In this document: positions 1 through 12,160 of the stretch, one piece after another
Numbering within the stretch: the stretch's first letter is position 1
Layout of the letters: each line of letters starts with the position of its first letter
NCBI GenBank assembly: GCA_036971475.1
Contig: JBAIZL010000060.1
Span: 332,501-396,500 of the forward strand
Source of the DNA: Prosapia bicincta
Lineage: Eukaryota > Arthropoda > Insecta > Hemiptera > Cercopidae
Direction: 5' to 3'
Length of the DNA: 64,000 nt
The notes under the pieces: generated by a model
What the model saw: the letters and a program-made list of their open reading frames with translations, nothing else
The model's database searches: none
Told to the model about the DNA's origin: nothing
Translations under genes and position numbers: made by a program

Positions 1-3000
1 GTTGTATTAACACATAGGTTATGTGAAAGAACAGTTGTATTAACACATAGGTTATGTGAAAGAACAGTTGTATAAACACATAGGTTATGTGAAAGAACAG
101 TTGTATTAACACATAGGTTATGTGAAAGAACAGTTGTATTAACACATAGGTTATGTGAAAGAACAGTTGTATTAACACATAGGTTATGTGAAAGAATAGT
201 TGTATTAACACATAGGTTATGTGAAAGAATAGTTGTATTAACACATAGGTTATGTGAAAGAATAGTTGTATTAACACATAGGTTATGTGAAAGAACAGTT
301 GTATAAACACATAGGTTATGTGAAAGAACAGTTGTATTAACACATAGGTTATGTGAAAGAACAGTTGTATTAACACATAGGTTATGTGAAAGAACAGTTG
401 TATTAACACATAGGTTATGTGAAAGAACAGTTGTATAAACACATAGGTTATGTGAAAGAACAGTTGTATTAACACATAGGTTATGTGAAAGAACAGTTGT
501 ATTAACACATGGGTTATGTGAAAGAACAGTTGTATTAACACATGGGTTATGAGAAAGAACAGTTGTATTAACACATAGGTTATGTGAAAGAATAGTTGTA
601 TTAACACATAGGTTATGTGAAAGAATAGTTGTATTAACACATAGATTATGTGAAAGAACAGTTGTATTAACACATAGGTTATGTGAAAGAATAGTTGTAT
701 TAACACATAGGTTATGTGAAAGAATAGTTGTATTAACACATAGGTTATGTGAAAGAACAGTTGTATTAACACATAGGTTATGTGAAAGAACAGTTGTATT
801 AACACATAGGTTATGTGAAAGAACAGTTGTATAAACACATAGGTTATGTGAAAGAACAGTTGTATTAACACATAGGTTATGTGAAAGAACAGTTGTATTA
901 ACACATAGGTTATGTGAAAGAACAGTTGTATTAACACATAGGTTATGTGAAAGAACAGTTGTATTAACACATAGGTTATGTGAAAGAACAGTTGTATTAA
1001 CACATAGGTTATGTGAAAGAATAGTTGTATTAACACATAGGTTATGTGAAAGAATAGTTGTATTAACACATAGGTTATGTGAAAGAATAGTTGTATTAAC
1101 ACATAGGTTATGTGAAAGAATAGTTGTATTAACACATAGGTTATGTGAAAGAATAGTTGTATTAACACATAGGTTATGTGAAAGAATAGTTGTATTAACA
1201 CATAGGTTATGTGAAAGAATAGTTGTATTAACACATAGGTTATGTGAAAGAATAGTTGTATTAACACATAGGTTATGTGAAAGAACAGTTGTATTAACAC
1301 ATAGGTTATGTGAAAGAACAGTTGTATTAACACATGGGTTATGTGAAAGAACAGTTGTATTAACACATAGGTTATGTGAAAGAATAGTTGTATTAACACA
1401 TAGGTTATGTGAAAGAATAGTTGTATTAACACATAGGTTATGTGAAAGAACAGTTGTATTAACACATGGGTTATGTGAAAGAACAGTTGTATTAACACAT
1501 AGGTTATGTGAAAGAATAGTTGTATTAACACATAGGTTATGTGAAAGAATAGTTGTATTAACACATAGGTTATGTGAAAGAATAGTTGTATTAACACATA
1601 GGTTATGTGAAAGAACAGTTGTATTAACACATGGGTTATGTGAAAGAACAGTTGTATTAACACATAGGTTATGTGAAAGAATAGTTGTATTAACACATAG
1701 GTTATGTGAAAGAATAGTTGTATTAACACATAGGTTATGTGAAAGAATAGTTGTATTAACACATAAGTTATGTGAAAGAACAGTTGTATTAACACATAGG
1801 TTATGTGAAAGAACAGTTGTATTAACACATGGGTTATGTGAAAGAACAGTTGTATTAACACATAGGTTATGTGAAAGAATAGTTGTATTAACACATAGGT
1901 TATGTGAAAGAATAGTTGTATTAACACATAGGTTATGTGAAAGAATAGTTGTATTAACACATAGGTTATGTGAAAGAATAGTTGTATTAACACATAGATT
2001 ATGTGAAAGAACAGTTGTATTAACACATAGGTTATGTGAAAGAATAGTTGTATTAACACATATGTTATGTGAAAGAATACTTGTATTAACACATAGGTTA
2101 TGTGAAAGAATACTTGTATTAACACATAGGTTATGTGAAAGAATACTTGTATTAACACATAGGTTATGTGAAAGAATAGTTGTATTAACACATAGGTTAT
2201 GTGAAAGAATAGTTGTATTAACACATAGGTTATGTGAAAGAATACTTGTATTAACACATAGGTTATGTGAAAGAATAGTTGTATTAACACATAGGTTATG
2301 TGAAAGAATAGTTGTATTAACACATAGGTTATGTGAAAGAATACTTGTATTAACACATAGGTTATGTGAAAGAATAGTTGTATTAACACATAGGTTATGT
2401 GAAAGAATAGTTGTATTAACACATAGGTTATGTGAAAGAATAGTTGTATTAACACATAGGTTATGTGAAAGAATACTTGTATTAACACATAGGTTATGTG
2501 AAAGAATAGTTGTATTAACACATAGGTTATGTGAAAGAATAGTTGTATTAACACATAGGTTATGTGAAAGAATACTTGTATTAACACATAGGTTATGTGA
2601 AAGAATAGTTGTATTAACACATAGGTTATGTGAAAGAATAGTTGTATTAACACATAGGTTATGTGAAAGAATAGTTGTATTAACACATAGGTTATGTGAA
2701 AGAATACTTGTATTAACACATAGGTTATGCGAAAGAATAGTTGTATTAACACATAGGTTATGTGAAAGAATAGTTGTATTAACACATAGGTTATGTGAAA
2801 GAATACTTGTATTAACACATAGGTTATGCGAAAGAATAGTTGTATTAACACATAGGTTATGTGAAAGAATAGTTGTATTAACACATAGGTTATGTGAAAG
2901 AATACTTGTATTAACACATAGGTTATGTGAAAGAATACTTGTATTAACACATAGGTTATGTGAAAGAATACTTGTATTAACACATAGGTTATGTGAAAGA

Positions 3001-3159
3001 ATAGTTGTATTAACACATAGGTTATGTGAAAGAATACTTGTATTAACACATAGGTTATGTGAAAGAATAGTTGTATTAACACATAGGTTATGTGAAAGAA
3101 CAGTTGTATTAACACATAGGTTATGTGAAAGAATACTTGTATTAACACATAGGTTATGT
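1..3159. repeat. 33-bp satellite/minisatellite array, about 95.7 copies
   Basis: The unit runs gttgtattaacacatagg followed by ttatgtgaaagaaca. Units begin at 1, 34, 67 and so on without losing phase up to 3136, where a 24-base partial copy ends the array, so there is no net insertion or deletion across 95 full units. The array starts before the window. Variation is almost all substitution at a few sites: aca/ata and gtt/ctt at the unit junction, agg/ggg/aga/aag in the middle, and rare tgt/tgc. The ctt variant occurs only after about 2079, while the aca variant is almost confined to the part before it, so the array has two zones. Each unit contains the dyad CACATA-ggt-TATGTG. Four units carry gtataaac instead of gtattaac (at 73, 304, 436 and 832). 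Confidence 0.98.
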
Positions 3160-3204
3160 TACTTTATTTATATTATTTGTACTTATTTATTAAAAAGTAA
3201 TTAA
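835..3204 (+). other. Stop-free reading frame through the 33-bp array (ATG at 2062)
   Basis: Because 33 is a multiple of three and no indels occur, one plus-strand frame stays open from just after a TAA at 832-834 to a TAA at 3202-3204, which is 789 codons. It reads as an 11-residue repeat with core LCER(I/T)(V/L)VLTHR. Earlier copies are closed by TAA at 73, 304, 436 and 832 and by TGA at 550. The first in-frame ATG arises from an agg-to-atg change at 2062 and gives 380 codons that end in a short non-repeat tail. Two minus-strand frames of the same unit are also nearly free of stops, as expected by chance for such a unit. I see no signal peptide, no known domain, no promoter and no splice evidence. 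I think it is most likely not a gene. Confidence 0.3.
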
Positions 3205-4965
3205 ATTAAATCTTCATTTTGTAGGACCAAGCCTTGTTTTACAATTGAACATAACACCCTCATAATATGTATATCTTTTTTATTTTAATTATTATTAATG
3301 TTTGCATATCAATGACTCATTAATATTTATAGGTTATTTATACATTTATATTAAGCTATTGGCTATCTATTTAACATAAGCCTTAGTTATACACTGTATT
3401 ATCATACTATGTTACCCCCAAACCCTATTAAGTCCCAACATATGATATTATCTTCTATGTTACAATTAAACAATTTGATTTTACATGTACTATACATTAA
3501 CTAAATCCAAACAACTTAATTATAATAGTTTAATGTGCTAAAGATTTACCCAAAGGTTTCGTTAACTTATACATTATCATTTGTTTATATATATTAAAAC
3601 ACATGTATTGTACTTAAACACAATTATAATCATTAATTCTCTGATATCACCAATAAAGAGTTTAAAAATAATGGCCTATTCAACATGTTATACTAAATTA
3701 TATAGTTTCTCTCCATTTCATGCAAACGGTTAAATAGATAATCAATTTTGAAAAGTTAAATTCTAATTACGTTAGATTAAGAATGGTTTATTTCTCTTGT
3801 GGTTTTTCTTTTTATTGTATTTTCAATTTCAATTATTATGGATCGAAATAAGGTGTTATAAAATGTACAATATGGTTTATATAACCTTATTCTGTTGGCC
3901 TCTTTCTGGGTCTTGGCTTGAAAACTGCCTCCTCACATCCTGAAGGGCTATGTTTGGTAAATAGCTTGTTGATTTTGGTTAGTCATTTTACACAAATTGT
4001 TGGTTGGTAGAAGCTTTTCCGCTGTTATTTACTGTAATGTTAAGTATATTTATAGTTCAATGGACGGCGTCTTCTTCAAATTCACTAAGTTAGGCGTTTT
4101 ATATTTACACATTTTGCAGGTCGAGGTTTTGTTGATTCAAATATCCCAACACTTCCGTACTACATCTTGCACTATTTTAAGCTCGTTAACACATGATTTT
4201 ATTCATATCTTCTGGAGCTTAACACATTATGTGCTACCTAGTTGATGGTTTTGATACAAGTACGTTTCGAACACACGGTTTCTTTCTTAAATTCTTCATT
4301 GTCACTGTGGAAACTCCTTTGCGTAAATTAAACTATCATAAGCCATATATCCTGAACAACGAGGTTTTTATTTATTAACTCAATTCCTATTTGCTTGTGT
4401 TTTCTTTTCATATTTTGTTTCGACTTTTAAAGATTCTTATATTTTATACAACGTCTTGATATGATATTCAAATTTTGTTTCTACAATTTATTTATTTATG
4501 TTACTCCTAATTTATTCAATTCATTGGCTTAGTTTAGAGATCTTCTTGATTTTACCGTCTATTTTGCCCTGTTGAAATAATTTGTAAACAACCTGGTATA
4601 ACGGTCCAAATAAGTGGAAAAGTATAAGAACAGAAATTAAAAGTTTAAAAATTATCGTGTTTTATATATGTTTTATCCATTCACTCAATATCAAATACGT
4701 TTTATAAAACTTATAGTGAATGAAACTTGATGTTGATAAGGTTTTTTAAAATATAATTTTACTGAATGAATTAAAAAAGGTGGTATCTCGATTGGATTCG
4801 AATAGTCCAAGTCCAATCGTAAGACACCAACTTCAAAAATAAATAATAACATTGAATTGATACTTGAAAAAACACTCTTATTAACAGTTGTCATCATCCA
4901 CTACAAGTTTAAAAAAAAGTATTTGAACTTAAGTTGATGAATAAAAACGATTTATTAACGATTGG

Positions 4966-4967
<2 letters not shown>
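3160..4967. other. AT-rich unique sequence, nothing recognised
   Basis: This is the sequence to the right of the 33-bp array. It holds only short open frames, the longest being 82 codons at 3997-4245 with no recognisable motif. I see no repeat copy, hairpin or transposon motif in it. Confidence 0.6.

Positions 4968-5013
<46 letters not shown>
4968..5013. repeat. (AT)n microsatellite
   Basis: Uninterrupted alternating A and T, about 46 bases. Confidence 0.98.
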
Positions 5014-5018
<5 letters not shown>

Positions 5019-5182
5019 ACAATTATTATTAAGAGTAATTATTAAATCAAAAGTAATTAAAGTAATTTTTTTCTTGACCTAGTTAGGAGTTGACTTTAAC
5101 TTATAAATAATAATTGTGTTTCTATCATCGACTTTTGGGTTAAATGATTCTGTATATTCCCATATTGAGTTTAAGTCCCTGA

Positions 5183-5400
5183 ATATTGTGACGAGATCAC
5201 CCTTAGGATTTCATTGTGAACGTGACTAAAATAAGAGATGAATATAGGGTAAGGGTCATCCCTGAAGCATTTCTTACTACAGAGATAACATTATATATTG
5301 TATTCCCTTTGGCCCTCAATAACTGTTTCTTAAGCACTGTCTTATCACAGAATAGAAATCCCCTTGTTACCAACCAAAGACGTTTATATAGGGATGGATT
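5183..5400 (+). repeat. Dispersed repeat family A, copy 1
   Basis: This matches 19665-19885 in the same orientation over about 215 bases. Shared blocks include gatgaatatagggtaagggt, gagataacatta, attccctttggc, aactgtttctt and gagcactgtctta (aagcactgtctta here). The copies differ by many substitutions and small indels, so they are old. Both strands show 70-75 codon open frames here that I regard as incidental. I see no terminal repeats, poly(A) tail or coding motif, so the class is unknown. Confidence 0.85.
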
Positions 5401-7078
5401 TAAGCAAAACCAACGCACTTCAATTAATAATTATTATAATTAAACATACTATAAAATATAACTTTTTTAAAATTTACTTTCTAAATATTGTAAAGAAATA
5501 TTGTGCTACTAAATAAGTTAAACTACTGTGAATTGTCAAAAGAAAATAAAAAAGAATTTTTAATTTTAATTAGCAGAACATATCATGCAAATTATACCTA
5601 TAAAGAAACTAATTACTTATTGTGGACAAAGCCCAGATATTACTTGGTCACTCTTTCGCAATCTTTTTGTTTTATTTCTTAAACAAACCCCTGAAGTAAT
5701 TATAATTTTTCCAGTTTTAAAAACACATTATACTTTGGGGAAATAATTTTTTGTAAAAATATGTCTACGCAGTTTCAATATAAATGTTTATCATTATGTT
5801 AATTTATATTCTTCCTAAAAAAACGTTTTCCGCACGAAACAATAAAATGATATGAAAATAATATGATACACACCACCTCCTACCATCGTATGCGAATGAA
5901 ATAGTGTTGCAAACGTCTGCTGTAAACAAGGGACATCACAACCTCACTTGCATTCAGCAGAAGTGTTACATATTCATGAGCAAGTACTGCATGCATAATG
6001 TTTGGCAAATGCATTACTTATCCAAGACAAAGTGTTCTTAACACTGAGTATAAGAGTAATCCAGTTAAATGATTACATACGAGGATTAAAATAATTCAAG
6101 TTTTAAGAAATCGTTTCAAAGATAAATCAAGCACAAGAAAATATCTCTATATAGTCTTTGTAAAAACAGGCATTGCTACTTGGAAGTTACCACGCCCACT
6201 TGCATGTTTCCCTCCGCCATTGCTATAAAGACCATGCGCTATCTATTATTAGGGGATGAATCATGTTAATCACTAAACTACGAATTATATTCCCTACTAT
6301 AAAAACATACATTTATTCAAAAAACTTGTTTAAGTCGTCTTGGCCAGATCAAAGGAGAGTTTCTGGTACTTGTTACCAACCTTTACACCCTTTTCGCTTA
6401 ATGCTAACGGTACTTCTTATATGGTTATTCTAGTTGTCTGACCAAAAATGGGTATCATTATGGCTTGATTGAAGCACCCTTTTCAAGATTCACATTCTAT
6501 CATTCCGTTTATTATGTTACTTAAATGAAGATGCTATAAAAAGTTTATAGGAGGTCAATTTTTATTTTGGAAAGTATAAAATGTTTGTTTTCTTTAACAA
6601 TACTTTAGATTTTAATTTCGCAAAACATTTAGAATCCTGGTATTAAAGTTTCTATAATACTCTATACATTATTCGTAAACTAACAGTCTCGAACTACCTT
6701 TAATTGAAATTCCATATTCTGTTCTTTGTTTATTTAAATGTCTATGTAAAAGAAACAAGTAAGTAAAGAGGAATAGTTAATATGATAGATGAGAAGAACA
6801 AGACTTATTTCTTTAAAACGGAAAAGTGCATAACACACATATTGTTTATGTATTGTAAATATTCCGTATTTATTTGTACTGAATATGTAACAATACTGAA
6901 ACAATCTGTCAGTATTAAATCTGGGTTTTATTTTATTGTAAAGAAGGTTTCATCCTGGTCATATAAACACGAAAATGTTTTAATTATTTTTTATGTTGGT
7001 TTCCTCCTTATGTTGGTTTTATGTTGTCCCTTTCCCCACATGTAGTCAAATATAAATAGCTAAACTTTTCATCTGAAA
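5401..7078. other. AT-rich sequence, nothing recognised
   Basis: A slightly less AT-rich patch lies at about 5870-6250. The longest open frame, 6782-7045 (87 codons), is hydrophobic and unlike any family I know. No repeat found elsewhere in the window matches this interval. Confidence 0.5.
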
Positions 7079-7340
7079 TATGTGAAATATTTAATAATAT
7101 TACAGGTTTTGGTGGCGGTGAGTTTTTACGGCCGCTCTATTATTTATCATGGCTAAAGCATTGGCCCGTAGCCATGCAGCGTGGAATGGCCGCAACAATC
7201 CTGTGGACGGAGATAGTATCAGGGAGTGGGCATTGATGTGGCAATTTACGTTTATATATTGCAAGTGGAATGAGCTGTATGATTTAAAATACAATATTTC
7301 TAATAAGTATATTGCATTTTTTTTGTTTGTTTGGAACATG
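7079..7340 (+). repeat. Dispersed repeat family B, copy 1
   Basis: Homologous in the same orientation to 36945-37215 and, more weakly, to 27500-27720. Shared landmarks are tgtgaaa..atttaat near the start, ctattatttat, ctaaagca, agccatgcagcg (agccatccag in copy 3), caacaatcctgtggac and a following gatattac/gatagtat block. The class is unknown; the lack of long open frames and the modest length suggest a non-autonomous element. Open frames of 79 and 87 codons over this copy are incidental. Confidence 0.8.
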
Positions 7341-7747
7341 TCAATTCATTGTGTTTTAAAATTTATGATTATACTCGCAGAAATATATTGTATAGTAGTA
7401 ATAAAGTTATAATTAGGATTATTATTTTTTTGTAATTGTGTAGAATATATATATTTAATATATGCGCTTTATAATATAATGCAAAACATAATGTAAGATA
7501 AAAAGAAACGGTTACCTTACGACTCAAGTATAAATGACTGTCAACCTCTGATAACGTTTCAAAAACTTATTGTGTTTTTATCTTTAGACCCGTTTTGCTA
7601 AATACATCAATTAATTAGATTTTTAATGTATTGTGTAAATTATTAGAGGAAGGGCTTCTTTTACATTTCGTAAAAAATGTTCGTGAACCAATGTAGGGCA
7701 TCGTTTAGTTATTAATACATCATCATCATCATATATATATATTTCTA
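7341..7747. other. AT-rich sequence with a short (CAT)n/(AT)n tract
   Basis: Nothing is recognised apart from a short cat repeat at about 7717-7732 that runs into an AT tract immediately left of the foldback element at 7748. Confidence 0.6.
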
Positions 7748-8004
7748 GGTTTTGAAACACTGTTTTCTTGTATTCACTTATCACTTTCACTATATGTACT
7801 TAAACAAGAATCTTTCTTACTTGGTATTTATGCGAGTTACCTTTCAAAGATTGGTAGTATCTCCATCATGGGAGATGTAGTGGACGTAGTAGGTCTACTA
7901 CAACCCTCGGTCAGTGATGTCCCATGATGGAGATACGACCAATCTTTGAAAGTTAACTCGCATAAATACCAAACAAGTTTCTTGTTTAAGTACATATAGT
8001 GAAA

Positions 8005-8009
<5 letters not shown>
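7748..8009. mobile_element. Foldback (long inverted-repeat) element, copy 1
   Basis: Two arms of about 95 bases (7779-7875 and 7917-8009) are near-perfect reverse complements around a loop of about 40 bases. Paired landmarks are cactatatgtacttaaaca against its complement near 7990, ggtatttatgcgagtta, tttcaaagattgg and tatctccatcatggga. The left side carries about 30 further outer bases (gaaacactgttttcttg, gtattcactta) that the right arm lacks; there the sequence runs straight into (TA)n at gtgata. A second, longer copy is at 49929-50450. No transposase is present, so it is non-autonomous. It may be a MITE-like foldback or terminal pieces of a larger element in head-to-head arrangement; the superfamily is unknown. 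Confidence 0.85.

Positions 8010-8044
<35 letters not shown>
8008..8044. repeat. (AT)n microsatellite at foldback edge
   Basis: Perfect alternating AT that begins inside the gtgata end of the foldback arm. Confidence 0.97.
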
Positions 8045-8048
<4 letters not shown>

Positions 8049-9414
8049 TAAAGTAAAGTGTTTCATCTACGTTTGAAACAGTTTGGTTATACGTTTTATA
8101 AAAGTACTTAATTCATTTTTATTGTATCAACCGTAATCATTTTGCGAAGACCATTTTGTGGTTCATAAATAATTTCCAGTGGAATTTTCATTAGAATTAC
8201 TACTTTAATAGCAATGTTAGTTCTGTCAGCGAATAAAACTTTCAAAAAGTGTCACCGTATCTTAAATGCAATGGGCTCGAAAGTGACTGATGTATTTCAA
8301 ATAAACCATATTCCAGATGTACTAATCAACTGGGATATTTAGGTTTGGCAATAAAATAAATAGCTAAAGTACATTACAATTAACAAATGGACCGTTTGTA
8401 TGTTCTGATGATTACCAATACTCAAGAAGCTATGACAACACAAAACTTAACATGATGACCAACCAGGAACATTATATCTATTCAAATCCGTCACAATCAA
8501 ACTTCTAAATCCATTCTTCTCCCTATGAAACTAAACCGTTTTATATGAACTATATTAACAAACAAACAAAACTTTATTTATTCTTTAACGAAAGTTTTAT
8601 GTTTATTTACGATTATAGACATTTCAGTTCATAAATAAACCTTGACCCTACCAACTTAGTAGACATATTTCAGATAAACCGATTTTCTTTAATAAATAGT
8701 GATTAAATTCCTAGTGATATCTGTAAATTTCGTGCTAGTCAGTTGGTACCTAATTTACGGCAAGAGTCGTGAGGTGCATTTTCGTCGCTAACAAGTACAA
8801 TTAGATCAAATTATATATTTCATGAGATTGAATAGAGCCTCTATGGCTTTTGTTATTCTTTTCAGGAAATATTCCCTCTCTTTCTCTTGCACACATACAC
8901 GCACAACATCTCGAAAATGTATTATTATATATATATTTTAATTTTAAAACATCGATTTACATGAAGAGATTTGCGTTCAATCAGACATTTTTTCTGTCAC
9001 TGGCTTTTATATCCATACTTTACTGTAAGAATCCTTAATAAGAAAACGAATATATACACAAGCATACGATCGTAGCCGTTTGGCTTTCTTCACTATCTAC
9101 TTCAAAGACTCTAGGCTTTTGCCATGGATTATAGTTTTGCAAAGCGCTACGTATATGGAATATCTGATATATTAAAAACACAATTTTATTTAGTTTAAAT
9201 TTGTAATAAATTTTATAATAAATAAATGTTATTAGTAATAGAGATTTGTATTAGGTTATAGTATTTCAAAAAGTGTAGTTCTAAAATTAAAGATGTTTCT
9301 GATTTTTCTACAGAATGTTAGTTCTAATTATCTATAACAAACAAATTCTGATTTTCAATTTAATGGAAATTTGTTTGTACTTAATTTACTTATTTATCTT
9401 TTTTCATAAAATTT
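8045..9414. other. AT-rich sequence, nothing recognised
   Basis: Only short open frames, up to about 62 codons at 8850-9038. No repeat copy or structure noticed. Confidence 0.55.
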
Positions 9415-9700
9415 GAATAACCTGGGCACTCTAATTCCATGAGTTACAAATTGCACCATTTATGAAGACTTGAAAGCGTTTCGAGCACGGAAAATCAATA
9501 ACCGTCAAAGCCATTTTTGCATATTTTGCAGTCTGATCAGTAATGGTAATGTAATCGAGTTTCAGATTCAGCATAGGTGGATGTATGAGGGATTCCAGTG
9601 GCACTGGTATACACACCGACGTCGATAAAAATTTACGCAACGAGATGTTTAATATTGTGCGAGCAAGTTTTTTCACTTTCAACGACACATTAGATTTTAA
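9415..9700 (+). repeat. Dispersed repeat family D, copy 1
   Basis: Shares the core gtttcgagcacggaaaa, then aataa-cgtca-agcc, then cagtctg with 32505-32735 and 26255-26465, all in the same orientation. The later block, gattccagtggcactgg here, matches gattcaggtggcgctgg in copy 3. This copy is strongly diverged. No coding motif; class unknown. Confidence 0.75.
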
Positions 9701-11984
9701 TAAATATAATTTGTAATGTTTATTTAATTTATTTAAGGAAAAGAATACATTTTAACAAAGGAATGAAGATTGTTTGGTTACAGTTAGCTTTAACTATTTG
9801 TTGGTGAATAATAGACCACGTGGACAGTGTAGAACATCCACTTTGTGGTAGTATAAGGGGGGATCTTTCCGCAACGTTTAGGGGTATTTATGTAGAAAGA
9901 TAGTATATTTAGAATAGAATATAAATAAATATAAGTGTTTAAAACGATGAAGGGCACGAGTATCTCCAAATAGTGGCATCGGATAGTCATGTTCAGGTGA
10001 AGATGTTGTCTTTGCATGGATATACCCTGCACGGTTAGCGGTTAGATACTTTATTAATCCTAGTTAATAGTAGTTCTACTTCAGGGTTGCAACCCCGCTC
10101 AAGAGATTTCATAATTCCCTTATTTCCCGCATCTGGTCTTGTACTTTCCTTAGTCGTACCTAATTCTATACACCCTTTCTTATTCTTCTTACAAGGGGTG
10201 AAAAGGGTAACCATCTCTTCATACAGATGGAGAGTTCACTAAAAATGTGATACCTTGATTCAGTGTTTGCCCTACCAGAAAGGTTTAGGTCTCTACCTTA
10301 TATTCCTTTATTATATTTACAATATTTTCGTATCGTTCTAGTTTATGGCATTTTAATTGAAAAAACAAAAACATGAAAATAACATTGGTTCAGCCAGGTT
10401 TAAACAGGTACGGGTACCTATAAGCCGCTTGATTCCAATGAAGTTATAAACTAGATTAAACATCATAAAATATACTTTTATCTTTGTAAAATATCAGGAA
10501 TAGAGGGTATCGGATACGGGTTGTAACAGGAACGGTTTCATATTTGGAATGTATGAGATTAGGAAATGGGTTCTATTACCGTTATCTAAAGATTAATTGT
10601 GGTAAGAGGTAAGTTATTGTTGAATTTGATTGGTTAGTGAATATTAAATTCTATTTATTTCTTGATTTCTAACTAATAAAAATATATTCAATGAGTTACA
10701 AGGTTATATTAGTTTGATAAAAATACTATTTATTTAAAGCAATGACGATAGTCTAATACCAAATAATAGATATTCAGATATATTATGTAGAAAATTTGGT
10801 CACATGAAATGAACTAAGTACCGTTAGAAAGAATCGGTTCACTAAAGTGAATCAATCGGTTTCGGACCGTTTACTCAAAAGAACTATTTTTGCAATAAAA
10901 AAATATTGTTCAACTATATTAGAATTTGAGATAATTCTGACAAACGCATGTTCATATATGTTTGCCTATTTTTGCCCACTGATAACATTGTCCTGGTTAG
11001 ATCTTAACTCGCAAAGTTTTATGTCCATTACATAAAGCCGTTAGCCTTAGTCATTAAAACGTTTCAATACATTTTTTATCGTCAGAATGAATGAGTTCAC
11101 TCTAAAGCTTATAGGGGTTTTTACTTTTTGTTTAAGAATTTGCTTTTTATATATTCAAGCACTAGTTTATATAGACTACAGCATTTTTACTAATTTATAT
11201 TTCTACAAAATTTCCTGTTTCAATATGTCTTGTTACGTGTCTACTTCTAATACAAAGAAAACATGAAAGCTTGCACATATACATGCATAAGATGTATACA
11301 TAATATAGGTAATTATCTCTTATAGTTTATATTTAAGGAAAAGTAAACAAGAAATTGGTAGTGGGGTTACGTTAAGAAACATGAATATTGAGATGTGAGA
11401 GAATTAATAATTAAAGTATACAGAATCGCTTTAAAAAGCAGATGTATTGTCGATAGTATCACCAGTTATATCTACAAGCAGCATTATCGATTATATATCG
11501 GCTAGGAGATTAAAAGGTCTAATAGACATAAGTAGGTATACAATGTACTATACAGGTCTCCTTGTGTGTGACCATATGTTGTAAAACTCAGGTTGAATAA
11601 GGATATACCTGGCATAGGATTAGGTACAAGTCATAATTGCTCAATGGTTTTTATTATTAGGTAGATTTTTCATCCTCAGTCACTCAAATGGGGTTCACTA
11701 TGATCTATAATAAGTTCATAGTATAGTTCCAGCTTTCCGGTTAGCTTTAATAATTCTAATAGACCAGCTGCGAAAACAAATACGTAAATAACTGAAATTT
11801 ACTATCGAGAGGCATTGCATTGTAAACATTTGTTCAATTTTACCAAAGTGTATTGAGCTTTATGAGCTAACATCGTAACGTATCTATAAATTAAAACAAA
11901 CTCTTTTGCAAATAATGGGAAAGTATAAAAACCGACGCCAATAAAAGCAAAAACAACTTGCACTAAAAATATTTACGAGTAGTG
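9701..11984. other. AT-rich sequence, nothing recognised
   Basis: Contains only short open frames (at most about 80 codons). I found no tandem structure and no convincing match elsewhere in the window. Confidence 0.5.
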
Positions 11985-12160
11985 CATTGGTCTTTGACAA
12001 ATGTATTTTTTATAGTACATATTTATTTCCTTATTTTGTTTTCTCAAGAGACTGTTTATTGTCACGGAGTATTTTGTGACTGGATGTTGTAAACAAAAGT
12101 ATATCTGTAAACATTTATTTATAAGTTAAAATGCAATAAACACCACCCTAAACAAAAAGC
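11985..12160 (+). repeat. Dispersed repeat family E, copy 1
   Basis: Matches 43225-43405 in the same orientation. Shared blocks are ttttttata, tttttatagtacata, gactgttta/gattgttta, gtattttgtgactg and the pair gcaataaacaccaccctaaa and gcagtaaacacaaccataaa. It is an old two-copy family without coding potential. Confidence 0.75.

Noticed and set aside
1..3159. CRISPR-like regular array
   Set aside because: Units are contiguous with no unique spacers, and the genome is eukaryotic. The same holds for the arrays at 21400, 28984 and 55489.
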